A stretch of 64,000 bases of DNA from Aliidiomarina maris. Lineage in GTDB: Bacteria; Pseudomonadota; Gammaproteobacteria; Enterobacterales; Alteromonadaceae. Of this stretch, positions 1 through 10,008 are shown piece after piece (position 1 is the first letter of the stretch; every line of letters begins with the position of its first letter). The stretch covers positions 1-64,000 of the forward strand of contig NZ_PIPK01000015.1 in NCBI RefSeq assembly GCF_003987335.1, in the 5' to 3' direction. The notes below the pieces were generated by a model that was not told the origin of the DNA, searched no databases, and worked only from the letters and a program-made list of their open reading frames with translations. Both the position numbers and the translations under genes were made by a program.

Positions 1-300
1 CGAGGTAGCTTTTTAAGTTGCTCAATCAATGTAAGTGCCCACACAGATTGCTTGGCTTTGATATATTGTTAAAGAACGTTTTGCTTGGCGTTTCGCCGAA
101 GCAGGGATGCGAATTCTACGCGTTCCGTTTGTGAAGTCAACCCCTTAATTTCAATTAATTTTGAGGTCTTCTTCTTGCCTTGAAAACTCAACTCTTTACG
201 AAGGAATCTTCTTGGCGCTGTCTCAGCGTTTGCCCTGACAACGGAGGCGCATTATAGAGATCTTCTGACAACGCGCAACCCCCTTTTTGAAGTTTTTTGC
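1..300 (-). promoter_or_regulatory. rRNA operon promoter region and leader (16S gene lies beyond the left edge)
   Basis: Read on the minus strand this is a classic rRNA leader. Two tandem promoters are visible. P1 has -35 TTGCGC (273-278), a 16-bp spacer and -10 TATAAT (251-256), with a GC-rich GCGCCTCC discriminator and A/T-rich, UP-element-like DNA upstream (about 283-310). P2 has -35 TTGACT (135-140), a 16-bp spacer and -10 TAGAAT (113-118). A boxA-like antitermination sequence, GTTCTTTAACAA, lies at 66-77, where rrn leaders carry it. The gene transcribed is off the window, so 16S rRNA is inferred from the leader architecture. No protein gene is supported here. Confidence 0.85.
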
Positions 301-422
301 AAAAACCTATGCGAACGCACAAATAACCAGCAGATCGTTTAGAAAGCGTACCAAATAGCTTTGCTACAGCGCATTTGCTAACGATATGGCGGTCTTGAAT
401 GACAAAAACTTCCGTGACTGAA

Positions 423-457
423 AAAAGAAAAGCCCGGCGATGCCGAGCTTTTCTTTT
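423..457 (-). terminator. Rho-independent terminator of pssA
   Basis: A 16-bp stem with a 3-base loop and a G-rich core (AAAAGAAAAGCTCGGC on the minus strand, one G-U pair) ends in a T-run. It lies directly after the pssA stop and upstream of the rRNA promoters, so it isolates the two units. Confidence 0.85.
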
Positions 458-484
458 ACACACCTAATAGGTTTCTTCTATAGA

Positions 485-1309
485 TTACACTTTAGGTGTT
501 GTATCACTATCGTTTTCCGTGCGCTGCTGAAAGTCAGCATCAACGTCATCACGCTGGTCGCCGACGACATGCTCTAGCTTGAGCTTGCTGACATTCTTAA
601 TGGTCAGCACTGGACCTGATATCGCATAAGCGGTGAATAACACAAATAACACCAGTGCAGGCTCAGTTGCCACTACGACGAAAATAAGCACTACCACTAA
701 AATCATTAAGAAATTTACTTTACCGCGCCAATCAACATCTTTGAATGAATGGTAACGGAAGTTGCTCACCATCAGTAAACCACAAGCAATGGTGAATAAC
801 GCGACTAACCAACTGACATAATCAGGGTCGATATTATATTTGGCTCCGACCCAAACCATACCTGCAACTATCGCTGCTGCGCTTGGGATCGCTAAACCTT
901 GGAAGTAACGTTTATCTGCGACACCCAGCATAGTATTAAAGCGCGCTAAACGCAGTGCACCACCGGCGACAAAGATAAATGCAGCAAGCCAGCCTAGTTT
1001 ACCTAAATCAGCGAGCGCCCAATTATATGCCACCAATGCAGGCGCCATTCCAAACGAAACGATATCCGCCATGCTATCGTACTCGGCACCAAAATCACTT
1101 TCCGTGTGCGTCATACGCGCAACGCGGCCGTCTAATCCGTCGAAAATCATCGCGATGAAGATGGCAATCGCCGCCATTTCGAACTGGCCATTCATTGAGG
1201 CAACGATCGCGTAAAAACCGGAAAACAAACCTGCTGTCGTGAGTAAGTTTGGCAGTAAATAAATACCGCGGCGCTTGGCAGTGGTCGGTTCCTGCTGCTG
1301 ATCTGGCAT
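485..1309 (-). CDS. pssA: CDP-diacylglycerol--serine O-phosphatidyltransferase
   Basis: A 274-residue multi-spanning membrane protein that makes phosphatidylserine from CDP-diacylglycerol and L-serine, the precursor of phosphatidylethanolamine. The CDP-alcohol phosphotransferase signature is complete: D60-G61-x2-A64-R65-x8-G74-x3-D78-x3-D82, with an extra D57. This is the small integral-membrane (Bacillus/Pseudomonas) class, not the phospholipase-D-like PssA of E. coli. The start is supported by an AGGA element six bases upstream. The charged C-terminal tail (about residues 240-274) is cytoplasmic by prediction. It lies downstream of clpB but behind a terminator, so it is probably transcribed separately. 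Confidence 0.9.
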   Translation of the reverse strand: MPDQQQEPTTAKRRGIYLLPNLLTTAGLFSGFYAIVASMNGQFEMAAIAIFIAMIFDGLDGRVARMTHTESDFGAEYDSMADIVSFGMAPALVAYNWALADLGKLGWLAAFIFVAGGALRLARFNTMLGVADKRYFQGLAIPSAAAIVAGMVWVGAKYNIDPDYVSWLVALFTIACGLLMVSNFRYHSFKDVDWRGKVNFLMILVVVLIFVVVATEPALVLFVLFTAYAISGPVLTIKNVSKLKLEHVVGDQRDDVDADFQQRTENDSDTTPKV

Positions 1310-1390
1310 ATAGATTCCTATCTAAAGCTAAATGTTTGTCTACTTAAAGAATACCATAGACTATTGATACAATGTAAATACTCATAAAAG

Positions 1391-1414
1391 TATAGCCCCA
1401 TTACAGGGGCTATA
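1391..1414 (-). terminator. Terminator of clpB
   Basis: A perfect 9-bp stem (TATAGCCCC / GGGGCTATA) with a 6-base loop is followed on the minus strand by CTTTTATG, about 30 bases past the clpB stop codon. Confidence 0.75.
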
Positions 1415-1443
1415 GGTGATTTGAGCGAAACAAGCACGCACCA

Positions 1444-4017
1444 CTACTGGGTAATACGCAGCCCGTCTTCATCGGCATCCACCATGATTGGCTTACCAGG
1501 CAACAGCTCGCCTGCTAGTAACTTGTGCGCGAGCGGGTTTTCCAACTCATGCTGAATAGCACGTTTTAATGGCCGCGCTCCAAACACAGGATCGAATCCA
1601 ACTTTGGCTAATTGTGCCAGTGCGGCATCTGATACTTCCATTTCGAATCCACGCTCTTGTAAACGCGCAAGCAAGCGCTTCATTTGGATGCCAGCGATAT
1701 GCTTGATGTTCTTGCTACTCAATGGATGGAAAACAACCGTTTCATCGACCCGATTCAAGAACTCAGGTCTGAAATGGCCTGACAGCACATCCATAATCAT
1801 CCGCTTCATCTGCTCGTAGTCGACTTCACCAGCTTTCTCATGAATTAACTCAGAACCTAAATTAGACGTCATGATAATGACAGTATTCTTAAAGTCGACG
1901 GTGCGACCTTGCCCGTCCGTTAGACGGCCATCGTCTAACACTTGCAGCAAAATGTTAAAGACATCGGCGTGTGCTTTTTCAACCTCATCCAACAAAATGA
2001 CCGAATAGGGGCGTCGACGCACCGCTTCAGTTAGGTAGCCACCCTCCTCATAACCGACGTAGCCAGGAGGCGCACCGACTAAGCGCGCGACTGAGTGTTT
2101 TTCCATAAACTCCGACATATCGATACGAACCATCGCATCCTCGGTGTCGAACATAAAGTTTGCCAGTGCTTTGCATAACTCCGTTTTACCCACACCGGTA
2201 GGCCCTAAGAATAAGAACGAACCGATTGGGCGGTCGGGGTCGCCTAACCCTGCACGCGAACGACGAATCGCGTTGGCAACCGAGACCACGGCTTCGTGCT
2301 GACCAACAACTCGCTGGTGTAAATCATCTTCCATGCGCAACAATTTGTCGCGTTCGCCTTCCAGCATGCGAGCAACCGGAATACCTGTCCAACGCGAAAG
2401 CACTTCAGCAATTTCTTCATCAGATACTTTATTACGCAGTAAACTCATATCCTGCATTTCAGCTTGTAACGCCAAGTCTAATTGTCGCTCGAGTTCAGGA
2501 ATGCGCCCGTACTGCAACTCAGACATACGGTTCAAGTCACTCGCGCGACGGGCGACGTCTAAATCTTGGCGTGCTTGGTCCAGTTGCGCCTTAATATGCT
2601 GGTGCCCTTGTAAAGCGGCCTTTTCCGTATTCCAAACTTCATCTAGTTCTTTGTACTTCAGTTCAAGCTCGTCTAATTCGCTTTGCAACAGCTCAAGACG
2701 CTTTTTGCTCGCCTCGTCCTTTTCTTTACGCAAAGCCTCGCGCTCTAATTTCAGCTGAATCATGCGCCGCTCTAAACGGTCAAGCTCTTCTGGTTTAGAG
2801 TCGATTTGCATACGAATACTCGACGCAGCCTCGTCAATTAAGTCAATGGCTTTGTCGGGTAATTGGCGATCGCTAATGTAGCGATGGGACAAAGACGCCG
2901 CTGCAACAATCGCTGGGTCGGTAATCTCAACGGAATGATGTAACTCATATTTCTCTTTCAAGCCGCGAAGTATCGCAATCGTGTCGGCCACTGAAGGCTC
3001 ATCCACTAACACCTTTTGGAAACGCCGCTCGAGTGCTGCATCTTTTTCGATGTATTGGCGGTATTCATCTAAAGTTGTTGCGCCGACACAGTGCAATTCG
3101 CCGCGTGCAAGTGCTGGCTTGAGCATATTGCCCGCATCCATAGCACCGTCGGCTTTGCCTGCACCCACCATGGTATGCAGCTCATCAATAAAGAGGATCA
3201 CGGCCCCTTCTTCTTGCTGCAATTCATTCAATACCGCTTTGAGCCGTTCTTCAAACTCGCCCCGATACTTTGCGCCAGCCAATAATGCGCCAAGGTCAAG
3301 GGACAATACACGCTTATGCTTCAGACCTTCTGGTACTTCACCGTTAATGATGCGTTGGGCTAAGCCTTCTACAATCGCAGTTTTACCCACCCCAGGTTCA
3401 CCAATTAGCACCGGGTTATTCTTAGTGCGGCGCTGTAACACTTGAATCGTGCGGCGAATTTCTTCGTCGCGCCCAATCACCGGATCTAGCTTACCCTGCT
3501 CTGCGCGCTCGGTTAGGTTAATCGTGTATTTATCTAAGGCTTGACGTTGCTCTTCTGCATTTGGGTCGTCAATTTGTTGACCATTGCGAATGTCTTTGAT
3601 CGCACGCTCAACTTTGTCAGCCGTAACACCTTGCTGTTTAAGTAGCGAGCCTAACTTACCTTTGTCTTCCAATGCAGCGAGTACGAAAAGCTCGCTCGAG
3701 ATAAACTTATCTTTGCGCTTCTGAGCGTATTTGTCGCATAAGTTCAATAAGGTAGCGGTTGCTGAATTAAGCTGAACCTCGCCACCCGTGCCTTCCACTT
3801 GGGCGATTTCATCTAAAGCTTTGGACAACTGAGCACGGAAAGTTGGCAGGTTTACCCCCACCTGCTGCAGCAACGAACGCACACTACCATTATCCTGGTT
3901 GAGTAATGCGCTCATAATATGCAGGGGCTCGATGTATTGGTGATCACGCCCTAACGCCAATGATTGAGCGTCAGCAATAGCAAGCTGGAATTTACTGGTG
4001 AATCTATCGAGGCGCAT
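1444..4017 (-). CDS. clpB: ATP-dependent disaggregase ClpB (Hsp100)
   Basis: An 857-residue cytoplasmic AAA+ chaperone, the usual length for bacterial ClpB. With DnaK/DnaJ/GrpE it threads and refolds aggregated protein. Order: N-terminal Clp repeat domain (about 1-150), first AAA+ module with Walker A GEPGVGKT (206-213), coiled-coil M-domain (about 410-525, rich in E/K/L/R), and second AAA+ module with GPTGVGKT (about 604-611). A sigma32 promoter and a good AGGAGAC ribosome site precede it. The bamD / rluD-pgeF-clpB neighbourhood is the conserved gammaproteobacterial arrangement. The C-terminus (ending ...GLRITQ) shows no degradation tag or truncation. Confidence 0.98.
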   Translation of the reverse strand: MRLDRFTSKFQLAIADAQSLALGRDHQYIEPLHIMSALLNQDNGSVRSLLQQVGVNLPTFRAQLSKALDEIAQVEGTGGEVQLNSATATLLNLCDKYAQKRKDKFISSELFVLAALEDKGKLGSLLKQQGVTADKVERAIKDIRNGQQIDDPNAEEQRQALDKYTINLTERAEQGKLDPVIGRDEEIRRTIQVLQRRTKNNPVLIGEPGVGKTAIVEGLAQRIINGEVPEGLKHKRVLSLDLGALLAGAKYRGEFEERLKAVLNELQQEEGAVILFIDELHTMVGAGKADGAMDAGNMLKPALARGELHCVGATTLDEYRQYIEKDAALERRFQKVLVDEPSVADTIAILRGLKEKYELHHSVEITDPAIVAAASLSHRYISDRQLPDKAIDLIDEAASSIRMQIDSKPEELDRLERRMIQLKLEREALRKEKDEASKKRLELLQSELDELELKYKELDEVWNTEKAALQGHQHIKAQLDQARQDLDVARRASDLNRMSELQYGRIPELERQLDLALQAEMQDMSLLRNKVSDEEIAEVLSRWTGIPVARMLEGERDKLLRMEDDLHQRVVGQHEAVVSVANAIRRSRAGLGDPDRPIGSFLFLGPTGVGKTELCKALANFMFDTEDAMVRIDMSEFMEKHSVARLVGAPPGYVGYEEGGYLTEAVRRRPYSVILLDEVEKAHADVFNILLQVLDDGRLTDGQGRTVDFKNTVIIMTSNLGSELIHEKAGEVDYEQMKRMIMDVLSGHFRPEFLNRVDETVVFHPLSSKNIKHIAGIQMKRLLARLQERGFEMEVSDAALAQLAKVGFDPVFGARPLKRAIQHELENPLAHKLLAGELLPGKPIMVDADEDGLRITQ

Positions 4018-4050
4018 AACCTTGTCTCCTGAAAAGCAACCTGACAGTTA

Positions 4051-4078
4051 ATGTGGGTATTATTTATGCATTTTCAAG
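4051..4078 (-). promoter_or_regulatory. Sigma32 heat-shock promoter of clpB
   Basis: On the minus strand a perfect -35 CTTGAAA (4072-4078) is separated by 14 bp from a -10 CCCACAT (4051-4057), against the consensus CTTGAAA / CCCCATnT. It sits about 35 bases ahead of the clpB start, so clpB can be induced by heat separately from pgeF. Confidence 0.85.
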
Positions 4079-4097
4079 CTTAACAAGCTGCTTAAGA

Positions 4098-4829
4098 TCA
4101 AACTTTATAGATTAAATTCGCCATGCGCCCGGTGACCCCGTCACGGCGGTAAGAATAAAACAATGACGACTGCGCATACGTACACATGTCACCGCCACCA
4201 ATAAAGCCAACCAAGCCATCTAACTGCTGGCGGGCGATGGTGTAAAGACAGGTTTGGTACTTAGCGCCAACACGCTTAAACGCGGACTGATGTTGACTGT
4301 CCTGCTGTACCAAAAGATCACGTACTTCGCGCCCGACCTCGAATGCATCTTGGCTAATGGCTGGGCCTAACCAAGCGCATATCTGCTCAGCGGGTGCATC
4401 AAAAGCATCTAAGGTGCGCGCAATAATGCCGTTGGCCAAGCCGCGCCAGCCAGCGTGGACTAAAGCCACTTCACTGCCGTCGCGGGTGGCTAAAAACACA
4501 GGTAAGCAATCAGCGGTCATAATCATGATCACTTGCTGTGCCGCTTGTGTATAAGCAGCATCGGCATCAGGCACATCCTGCAACCCTTCTTCGCCGATGA
4601 TGACCAAGCCGTTGCTGTGAGTTTGACTCAGCCAATTTGGTTCATTTGGCAGCGCTAATTGATGCATCAAACGACGCCGGTTTTCCTGCACCGCCGCAGG
4701 TAAGTCACCGACATGCGTGGCCACATTCAGTTGCCCATAGGGCGCTACGCTCACACCACCAGTGCGGGTGGTGGTGTAAGCAACAACACTATCAGTAACC
4801 GGCCAGTCAGGCTTTAGGGTTGAAATCAT
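4098..4829 (-). CDS. pgeF: Peptidoglycan editing factor / purine nucleoside phosphorylase, laccase-domain (YfiH) family
   Basis: A 243-residue single-domain protein of the YfiH/DUF152 family. The E. coli member has been linked to removal of wrongly incorporated residues from peptidoglycan precursors, and family members have purine-nucleoside and oxidase activities in vitro. Conserved metal-site segments are visible: a TADC motif followed by LPVFLA, then VHAGWRGL, the family hallmark with Cys and His ligands. It overlaps the end of rluD by 23 bases and is therefore translationally coupled to it, the same pairing as in E. coli. The biochemical role is by homology only. Confidence 0.88.
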   Translation of the reverse strand: MISTLKPDWPVTDSVVAYTTTRTGGVSVAPYGQLNVATHVGDLPAAVQENRRRLMHQLALPNEPNWLSQTHSNGLVIIGEEGLQDVPDADAAYTQAAQQVIMIMTADCLPVFLATRDGSEVALVHAGWRGLANGIIARTLDAFDAPAEQICAWLGPAISQDAFEVGREVRDLLVQQDSQHQSAFKRVGAKYQTCLYTIARQQLDGLVGFIGGGDMCTYAQSSLFYSYRRDGVTGRMANLIYKV

Positions 4830-5790
4830 GCTTTACCTCTTGCGCATCCTTACGCAGTAATTCAGCAATGTTGACCATATCGCTTGGCACAGGCGCCTGC
4901 CAAGACATTAACTCACCAGTAATCGGGTGATGAAGTTCTAACTTCACCGCGTGTAAAGCTTGGCGTTTAAAGTCGCGTAATGCCGACAACAATTCATCGC
5001 TCGCGCCCTGAGGCGGTCGCGGCCGTCCACCATATTGTAGATCGCCTACTAACGGATGGCGAATGTGGGCCATGTGCACACGAATTTGGTGTGTGCGACC
5101 ACTTTCGAGGCGCAAGCGCAAACGGCTATGTAAGCGAAAGCGCTCGGCAACTCGATAATGCGTAACCGCTGGCTTTCCACTATGCACCACCGCCATATGC
5201 GTGCGCTTGGTTGGATGACGGCCAATCTTTTCGTCAACCAAACCACCGGCGGTCATTACCCCGTTGACGATGGCTTCGTACTCACGGGTAATGTTACGCG
5301 CTTGCAGCGCACTAACTAAATGAGTTTGCGCCGTAATGCTTTTGGCTACCACCATCAGTCCTGTGGTTTCTTTGTCCAAGCGATGCACGATACCAGCTCG
5401 CGCTAAACCAGCAGCTTGTGGATGATGATGTAGCAACGCGTTAAGCAACGTGCCGTCAGGCTTGCCAGCTCCCGGGTGCACCACTAAGCCAGCAGGCTTG
5501 TTAATCACCATAATATCGTCGTCTTCATACACGATATCTAACTCAATATGCTGAGCCTCAAAGCGCTCTTCTGCTTCGACGGTCGCATCGAGCTTGATGT
5601 GCATACCAGGTAAAACCTTCTCACGTGGCTTAGTTACCACGGCGCCGTCAATACTGACTTGTCCGGCTAAGATCCACTCTTTAAGGCGCGAGCGTGAATA
5701 ATCGGGGAACAATTCTGCCAACACTTGGTCGAATCGCATGCCAATTTGATGCTCGTCTATTACTGCTTCATGGGTAATCTGTTGGGTCAT
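4807..5790 (-). CDS. rluD: 23S rRNA pseudouridine(1911/1915/1917) synthase
   Basis: A 327-residue RluA-family synthase that isomerises uridines in helix 69 of 23S rRNA, needed for normal ribosome assembly. The N-terminal S4 RNA-binding domain covers about residues 18-75. The catalytic motif HRLDKETTG carries the nucleophilic Asp at residue 139, the same position as in E. coli RluD. Further conserved strands (LESGRTHQIRVH) follow near 230. It is divergent from bamD across a 117-bp spacer and overlaps pgeF. The identity as RluD rather than RluA or RluC rests on the S4 domain and the gene neighbourhood. Confidence 0.95.
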   Translation of the reverse strand: MTQQITHEAVIDEHQIGMRFDQVLAELFPDYSRSRLKEWILAGQVSIDGAVVTKPREKVLPGMHIKLDATVEAEERFEAQHIELDIVYEDDDIMVINKPAGLVVHPGAGKPDGTLLNALLHHHPQAAGLARAGIVHRLDKETTGLMVVAKSITAQTHLVSALQARNITREYEAIVNGVMTAGGLVDEKIGRHPTKRTHMAVVHSGKPAVTHYRVAERFRLHSRLRLRLESGRTHQIRVHMAHIRHPLVGDLQYGGRPRPPQGASDELLSALRDFKRQALHAVKLELHHPITGELMSWQAPVPSDMVNIAELLRKDAQEVKHDFNPKA

Positions 5791-5907
5791 AAATATCTGC
5801 TGTGAAACCTGAGTTCGCTAAGGTAGAATGCCGAATTAACCGTAAGTGTACCTGTTTTTATGGGTATGACTAAAGCAAAATGCAATAAAAGGTAGCAAAG
5901 GTTCCTT

Positions 5908-6657
5908 ATGAAAGTAGTGCTCCTCGCCGTACTTGTAGTCACCATGGCCTTAACGGGCTGTTCATCTAACCGCGATCAAGAACGCCAAGCCCGCGGTAGT
6001 GCGGAACAAATGTATCAGCAAGCCCAAGGACACATAAACACGGGCAACTTCTCGATGGCAGCGCAAACCCTGCGCAATATTGAAAGTCGTTTTCCTTTCG
6101 GTGCACACATTAACCAGGTTCAACTCGACTTAATCTACGTGTATTACCAAGTCGGTGACCAAGACCGTGCGTTAACTGCGATTGACCGCTTCTTGCGCCT
6201 CAACCCGAACCACGCCGATATTGATTACGTGCGCTACATGCGTGGTTTGGTGCATCTTCAATTAGAGTATAATGCATTTCATAATTTGGTCGGTTTAGAT
6301 CGCGCAGACCGCGACAAAACCTATGCCGAGCAAGCATTTGAAGATTTTCGCCAGTTACTTGAGCGCTTCCCAAACAGCGAGTATGCAAGCGATGCCCGTG
6401 CGCGCATGGTGGGTATCCAATCTCGTTTAGCCCAATATGAGTTAGCGGTAGGCGAGTATTATTTGCGTCGTGAAGCGTATATGGCAGCCGCGACTCGTGG
6501 TCAGTACATCCTTGAAAATTATGCCCAAGCGCCGGAAGTGCAGGATGCACTGGTATTAATGATACAGGCCTACGATGCGATCGGTGTGGATGATTTACGT
6601 GATGATGCACAGGCTGTGTTACGCTTGAACTTTCCGCAACATCGGATGGCGCGCTAA
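5908..6657 (+). CDS. bamD: Outer membrane assembly lipoprotein BamD
   Basis: A 249-residue lipoprotein of the beta-barrel assembly machine, anchored in the inner leaflet of the outer membrane, where it supports folding of outer-membrane porins with BamA. A signal peptide ends in a lipobox LTGC with the modified Cys at residue 18, followed by SSN. The rest is a TPR-type helical repeat array (about 30-240), including the typical RFPFG element. An AGGTTCC element precedes the ATG. It is the only plus-strand gene in the first 28 kb and faces a bidirectional terminator shared with glnB. Confidence 0.95.
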   Translation: MKVVLLAVLVVTMALTGCSSNRDQERQARGSAEQMYQQAQGHINTGNFSMAAQTLRNIESRFPFGAHINQVQLDLIYVYYQVGDQDRALTAIDRFLRLNPNHADIDYVRYMRGLVHLQLEYNAFHNLVGLDRADRDKTYAEQAFEDFRQLLERFPNSEYASDARARMVGIQSRLAQYELAVGEYYLRREAYMAAATRGQYILENYAQAPEVQDALVLMIQAYDAIGVDDLRDDAQAVLRLNFPQHRMAR

Positions 6658-6676
6658 TCGCTAGCATCGCGTTGAC

Positions 6677-6715
6677 GCAACAAAAAACGGGCTTTTAAAG
6701 CCCGTTTTTTGTTGC
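6677..6715. terminator. Bidirectional terminator between bamD and glnB
   Basis: A long, nearly perfect inverted repeat (GCAACAAAAAACGGGC and its complement) with A- and T-runs on both flanks serves the convergent bamD and glnB transcripts. Confidence 0.9.
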
Positions 6716-6767
6716 TGCTGATTTTTGTTGCTGATAAACATCTCACTATTAGTCACGTGGCCAGGCC

Positions 6768-7115
<348 letters not shown>

Positions 7116-7140
7116 TCAGATTACAAATATCGCATTGATA

Positions 7141-8817
7141 CTAGTGCTGATCGTTTGTGCTTGCCAACATTTCGCCTAAATAGCGACTGGTGATAGGGTA
7201 ACGACGGTCACGACCAAAGTTACGCCGAGTCACTTTTGGCCCCACAGCGCCTTGACGCCGTTTATACTCATTGCGCTCAATTAGGGTGACCACACGCGTG
7301 ACTGTCTCTGTGTCGTACCCTGCATTAATCATATCAGCAACTGATTGATCTTGCTCCACATAGGCAGCAATTATCTCATCCAAAATTGGATAAGGCGGTA
7401 ATGAATCCTGGTCTTTTTGATCGGGTGCCAGCTCTGCCGAAGGTGGACGTGTGATCACCCGTTCAGGAATCGCATCACCTAGTGTATTACGGTAACGCGC
7501 AAGGGCAAACACGCGCTCTTTGTAGACGTCTTTTATTGGCGCAAAGCCGCCGCACATGTCTCCGTATAGGGTGCAATAGCCAACCGCAAGCTCGCTTTTA
7601 TTACCAGTGCTTAGCAATAAACGCCCCTCTTTGTTCGACAGTGCCATTAACAGCACACCGCGGCAACGCGCTTGCAAGTTTTCTTCCGTGGTGTCGCGCG
7701 GTTTATTTTCAGTCAACTGAGGCACTACATCCATAAAGCCGTCGACCATTGGGCCTATGGGTACAATATCAAATTGGCAGCCAAGCCAGTCGGCTTGCAA
7801 CTTAGCGTCTTCAACGCTGATATCAGCAGTGTATTGGTAAGGCATCATCACTGCGCGCACTTTATCTGCACCCAATGCATCCACCGCCAGCGCCAACGTC
7901 AACGCGGAATCTATGCCCCCCGACAAGCCGAGCACGACAGACCGAAAGCCATTTTTATTGACGTAATCCGCAAGCGCCATGACCAAGGCTTGATATAAAG
8001 CTGCATCGGGGTTTTCACTTTGATGGCTAGCTTGCAGCTCAGTCGCAGCTAGCTGTGCCTCAACAAATGTCACGGTTTGAATATCTTCCTGGCAATGCGC
8101 CAGCGCACAATGCACGTCACCATGCTGGTCAAGCACTAGCGAATTGCCATCAAATATAAGCTCGTCCTGACCACCCACCTGATTGACGTACACAATGGGT
8201 AATTGGTTTTCATGCCAACGCTGGTGTAGTACTTGTAAGCGCTGAGCGGCTTTATATTCTTCATAGGGCGAGGCGTTAATCGAAACTATCAGCTCAGCAC
8301 CTGCCGCTTTCGCTGCGGCCATCGGCTCAGGACGCCAGACGTCTTCACATATCAGCACCCCCACTTGATGACCCGCTAAACTGAATACACAGGTTGAGTC
8401 GCCAGCAGTAAAATAGCGCTTTTCATCAAATTCGCCATAATTTGGCAGAACCTGCTTGCGATAATGGGCAATGCGTTGCCCTGCAGCAAACACCGACACT
8501 GCGTTATAAATGGCTTGGCCATCAACTTCAGGCAAGCCCACCATCACCGCACAATGGTGACTGGCTTGCTTAATGGCATCAATACAAGGGTCGAGCATGG
8601 CGTAAAGATCGCTGCGATAAACGATGTCCTCAAGCGGGTAACCGGTAATGGTTAACTCTGGGAACACCACAAGGTCGGCATGTTCAGCTTGCTTGATTGC
8701 AGCCAGCACACGCTCTGTATTTGCGCGCAACGCGCCCACAGTCAGTTTTACCTGAGCCAAAGCAACCTTTAAAGAGGGAGAATCAGAGTCGAGTTGTTGC
8801 GCGTTATCTGTCGCCAT
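7141..8817 (-). CDS. nadE: Glutamine-dependent NAD+ synthetase
   Basis: A 558-residue two-domain enzyme that amidates nicotinic acid adenine dinucleotide to NAD+ using glutamine. The N-terminal nitrilase-type glutaminase domain (about 15-265) has the catalytic triad E54, K121 and C157. The C-terminal synthetase domain has the pyrophosphate loop SGGIDS at 299-304. This is the long glutamine-using form; E. coli has the short ammonia-using form. The first 15 residues are poorly conserved and a slightly later start is possible. It lies 54 bases downstream of flhB but is not functionally linked to it. Confidence 0.95.
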   Translation of the reverse strand: MATDNAQQLDSDSPSLKVALAQVKLTVGALRANTERVLAAIKQAEHADLVVFPELTITGYPLEDIVYRSDLYAMLDPCIDAIKQASHHCAVMVGLPEVDGQAIYNAVSVFAAGQRIAHYRKQVLPNYGEFDEKRYFTAGDSTCVFSLAGHQVGVLICEDVWRPEPMAAAKAAGAELIVSINASPYEEYKAAQRLQVLHQRWHENQLPIVYVNQVGGQDELIFDGNSLVLDQHGDVHCALAHCQEDIQTVTFVEAQLAATELQASHQSENPDAALYQALVMALADYVNKNGFRSVVLGLSGGIDSALTLALAVDALGADKVRAVMMPYQYTADISVEDAKLQADWLGCQFDIVPIGPMVDGFMDVVPQLTENKPRDTTEENLQARCRGVLLMALSNKEGRLLLSTGNKSELAVGYCTLYGDMCGGFAPIKDVYKERVFALARYRNTLGDAIPERVITRPPSAELAPDQKDQDSLPPYPILDEIIAAYVEQDQSVADMINAGYDTETVTRVVTLIERNEYKRRQGAVGPKVTRRNFGRDRRYPITSRYLGEMLASTNDQH

Positions 8818-8871
8818 GATGCCTAAACCTTTACCACCTAAATAAGCTAAAACGTCGCATATAGTACCACA

Positions 8872-9999
8872 TCAATCGTGCTTCAGATCTTCAGGAATTG
8901 GCAAGTCGCGCGCCAATTTCGGCTTACGTCCCTTGCCTTTGCGGTAATCACGCATTTGAAATACGAAGGCGAGCACTTGAGCAACGGCCATAAATAGCCC
9001 TTCTGGGATCTCTTGACCGATTTTAGTGCTGTAATACACCGCCCGGGCCAACGCTGGCGACTGCACAATAGGAACCTCTGCGTCCATTGCGACTTCACGA
9101 ATTTTGGCCGCCACTTCGTCGTTGCCTTTGGCCACCACCTTAGGCGCCCCTTTTGACGCAGGGTTATACACAAGTGCGACTGCGTAGTGGGTTGGGTTGG
9201 TTACTACCACGTCTGCCTGCGGAACATCTTGCATCATTCGCTTCATTGCCATCGAAAGCTGCATTTGGCGTATCTTGCCCTTAATTTCGGGGCTGCCTTC
9301 TGCATTCTTGCGTTCGTCTTTGACTTCTTGCTTAGTCATGCGCAATTGTTTGTTGTGGTTGTAGCGCTGAAAAGGCACGTCAATCACCACAATGAATAAC
9401 ATCGAGCACACCAGTAGCAGGAACATAAAGCCGAGTAGTAACACCGCATCGCTTAAGCTTTGCTCTAAAATACCATTGGAAAACTGCAAAATATTCGGAA
9501 ACTGCCAGCGCAATAAGAAATATGCGAACACGGCGACGACTAAGAACTTGCCCACGCCTTTGAGTAACTCAATTAAAGCCTGAGTACCAAACATGCGCTT
9601 GAAGCCTTTCAAGGGGCTCATTTTGGAAGGTTTCGGCGCGGCACCTTGCCAGCTAAAGTTAAAACCGCCGACAATGGTGTTACCAACAAAGGCGCCAAAT
9701 ACCACAATGGCAAAAAAAGTACCGAGGGGCACCAGCAAGGTATTGTAAATCCCGGACCAGATATTCAACGTGGCATTGTCGTCGAATATCAGTGCGCGTT
9801 CGACGGAAAAGTAGCGCGTCATAATATTGAACATGGCTTCAGCCATAGCACCACCCACCGCCAGCATGCCAACTGCTGCGGCCAGTAGCACCCCCAGTGT
9901 ACCCATCTCTTTCGAGCGCGCTATCTGCCCTTTTTCTTTGGCATCATCGAGCTTTTTCTGAGTGGGTTCTTCTGTACGTTCCTGATCCGTTTCTGCCAT
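8872..9999 (-). CDS. flhB: Flagellar export apparatus switch protein FlhB
   Basis: A 375-residue inner-membrane component of the flagellar type III export gate. It switches substrate specificity from rod/hook to filament proteins. Four membrane segments lie between about 33 and 210. The cytoplasmic domain contains the self-cleavage site N268-P-T-H271. The conserved N-terminal EERTEEPTQKKL-like stretch is present (residues 8-17). It ends the fliM-to-flhB transcription unit, 9 bases after fliR. flhA, which often follows flhB, is not in this window, so the flhAF-fliA-che block must be elsewhere. Confidence 0.97.
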   Translation of the reverse strand: MAETDQERTEEPTQKKLDDAKEKGQIARSKEMGTLGVLLAAAVGMLAVGGAMAEAMFNIMTRYFSVERALIFDDNATLNIWSGIYNTLLVPLGTFFAIVVFGAFVGNTIVGGFNFSWQGAAPKPSKMSPLKGFKRMFGTQALIELLKGVGKFLVVAVFAYFLLRWQFPNILQFSNGILEQSLSDAVLLLGFMFLLLVCSMLFIVVIDVPFQRYNHNKQLRMTKQEVKDERKNAEGSPEIKGKIRQMQLSMAMKRMMQDVPQADVVVTNPTHYAVALVYNPASKGAPKVVAKGNDEVAAKIREVAMDAEVPIVQSPALARAVYYSTKIGQEIPEGLFMAVAQVLAFVFQMRDYRKGKGRKPKLARDLPIPEDLKHD

Positions 10000-10008
10000 G
10001 TCTAACCT

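Noticed and set aside
188-463. 91-residue minus-strand ORF in the rRNA leader
   Set aside because: It lies across the P1 promoter and the pssA terminator, has no ribosome site and no recognisable domain; the region is explained by regulatory DNA.
2226-3445. Several long plus-strand ORFs (122-154 residues) antisense to clpB
   Set aside because: They are shadows of the highly conserved clpB frame, Ser/Arg-rich without domains or ribosome sites.
6200-6667. 155-residue ORF antisense to bamD
   Set aside because: It covers a conserved gene, is rich in His/Arg/Pro from codon-shadow effects and lacks a ribosome site.
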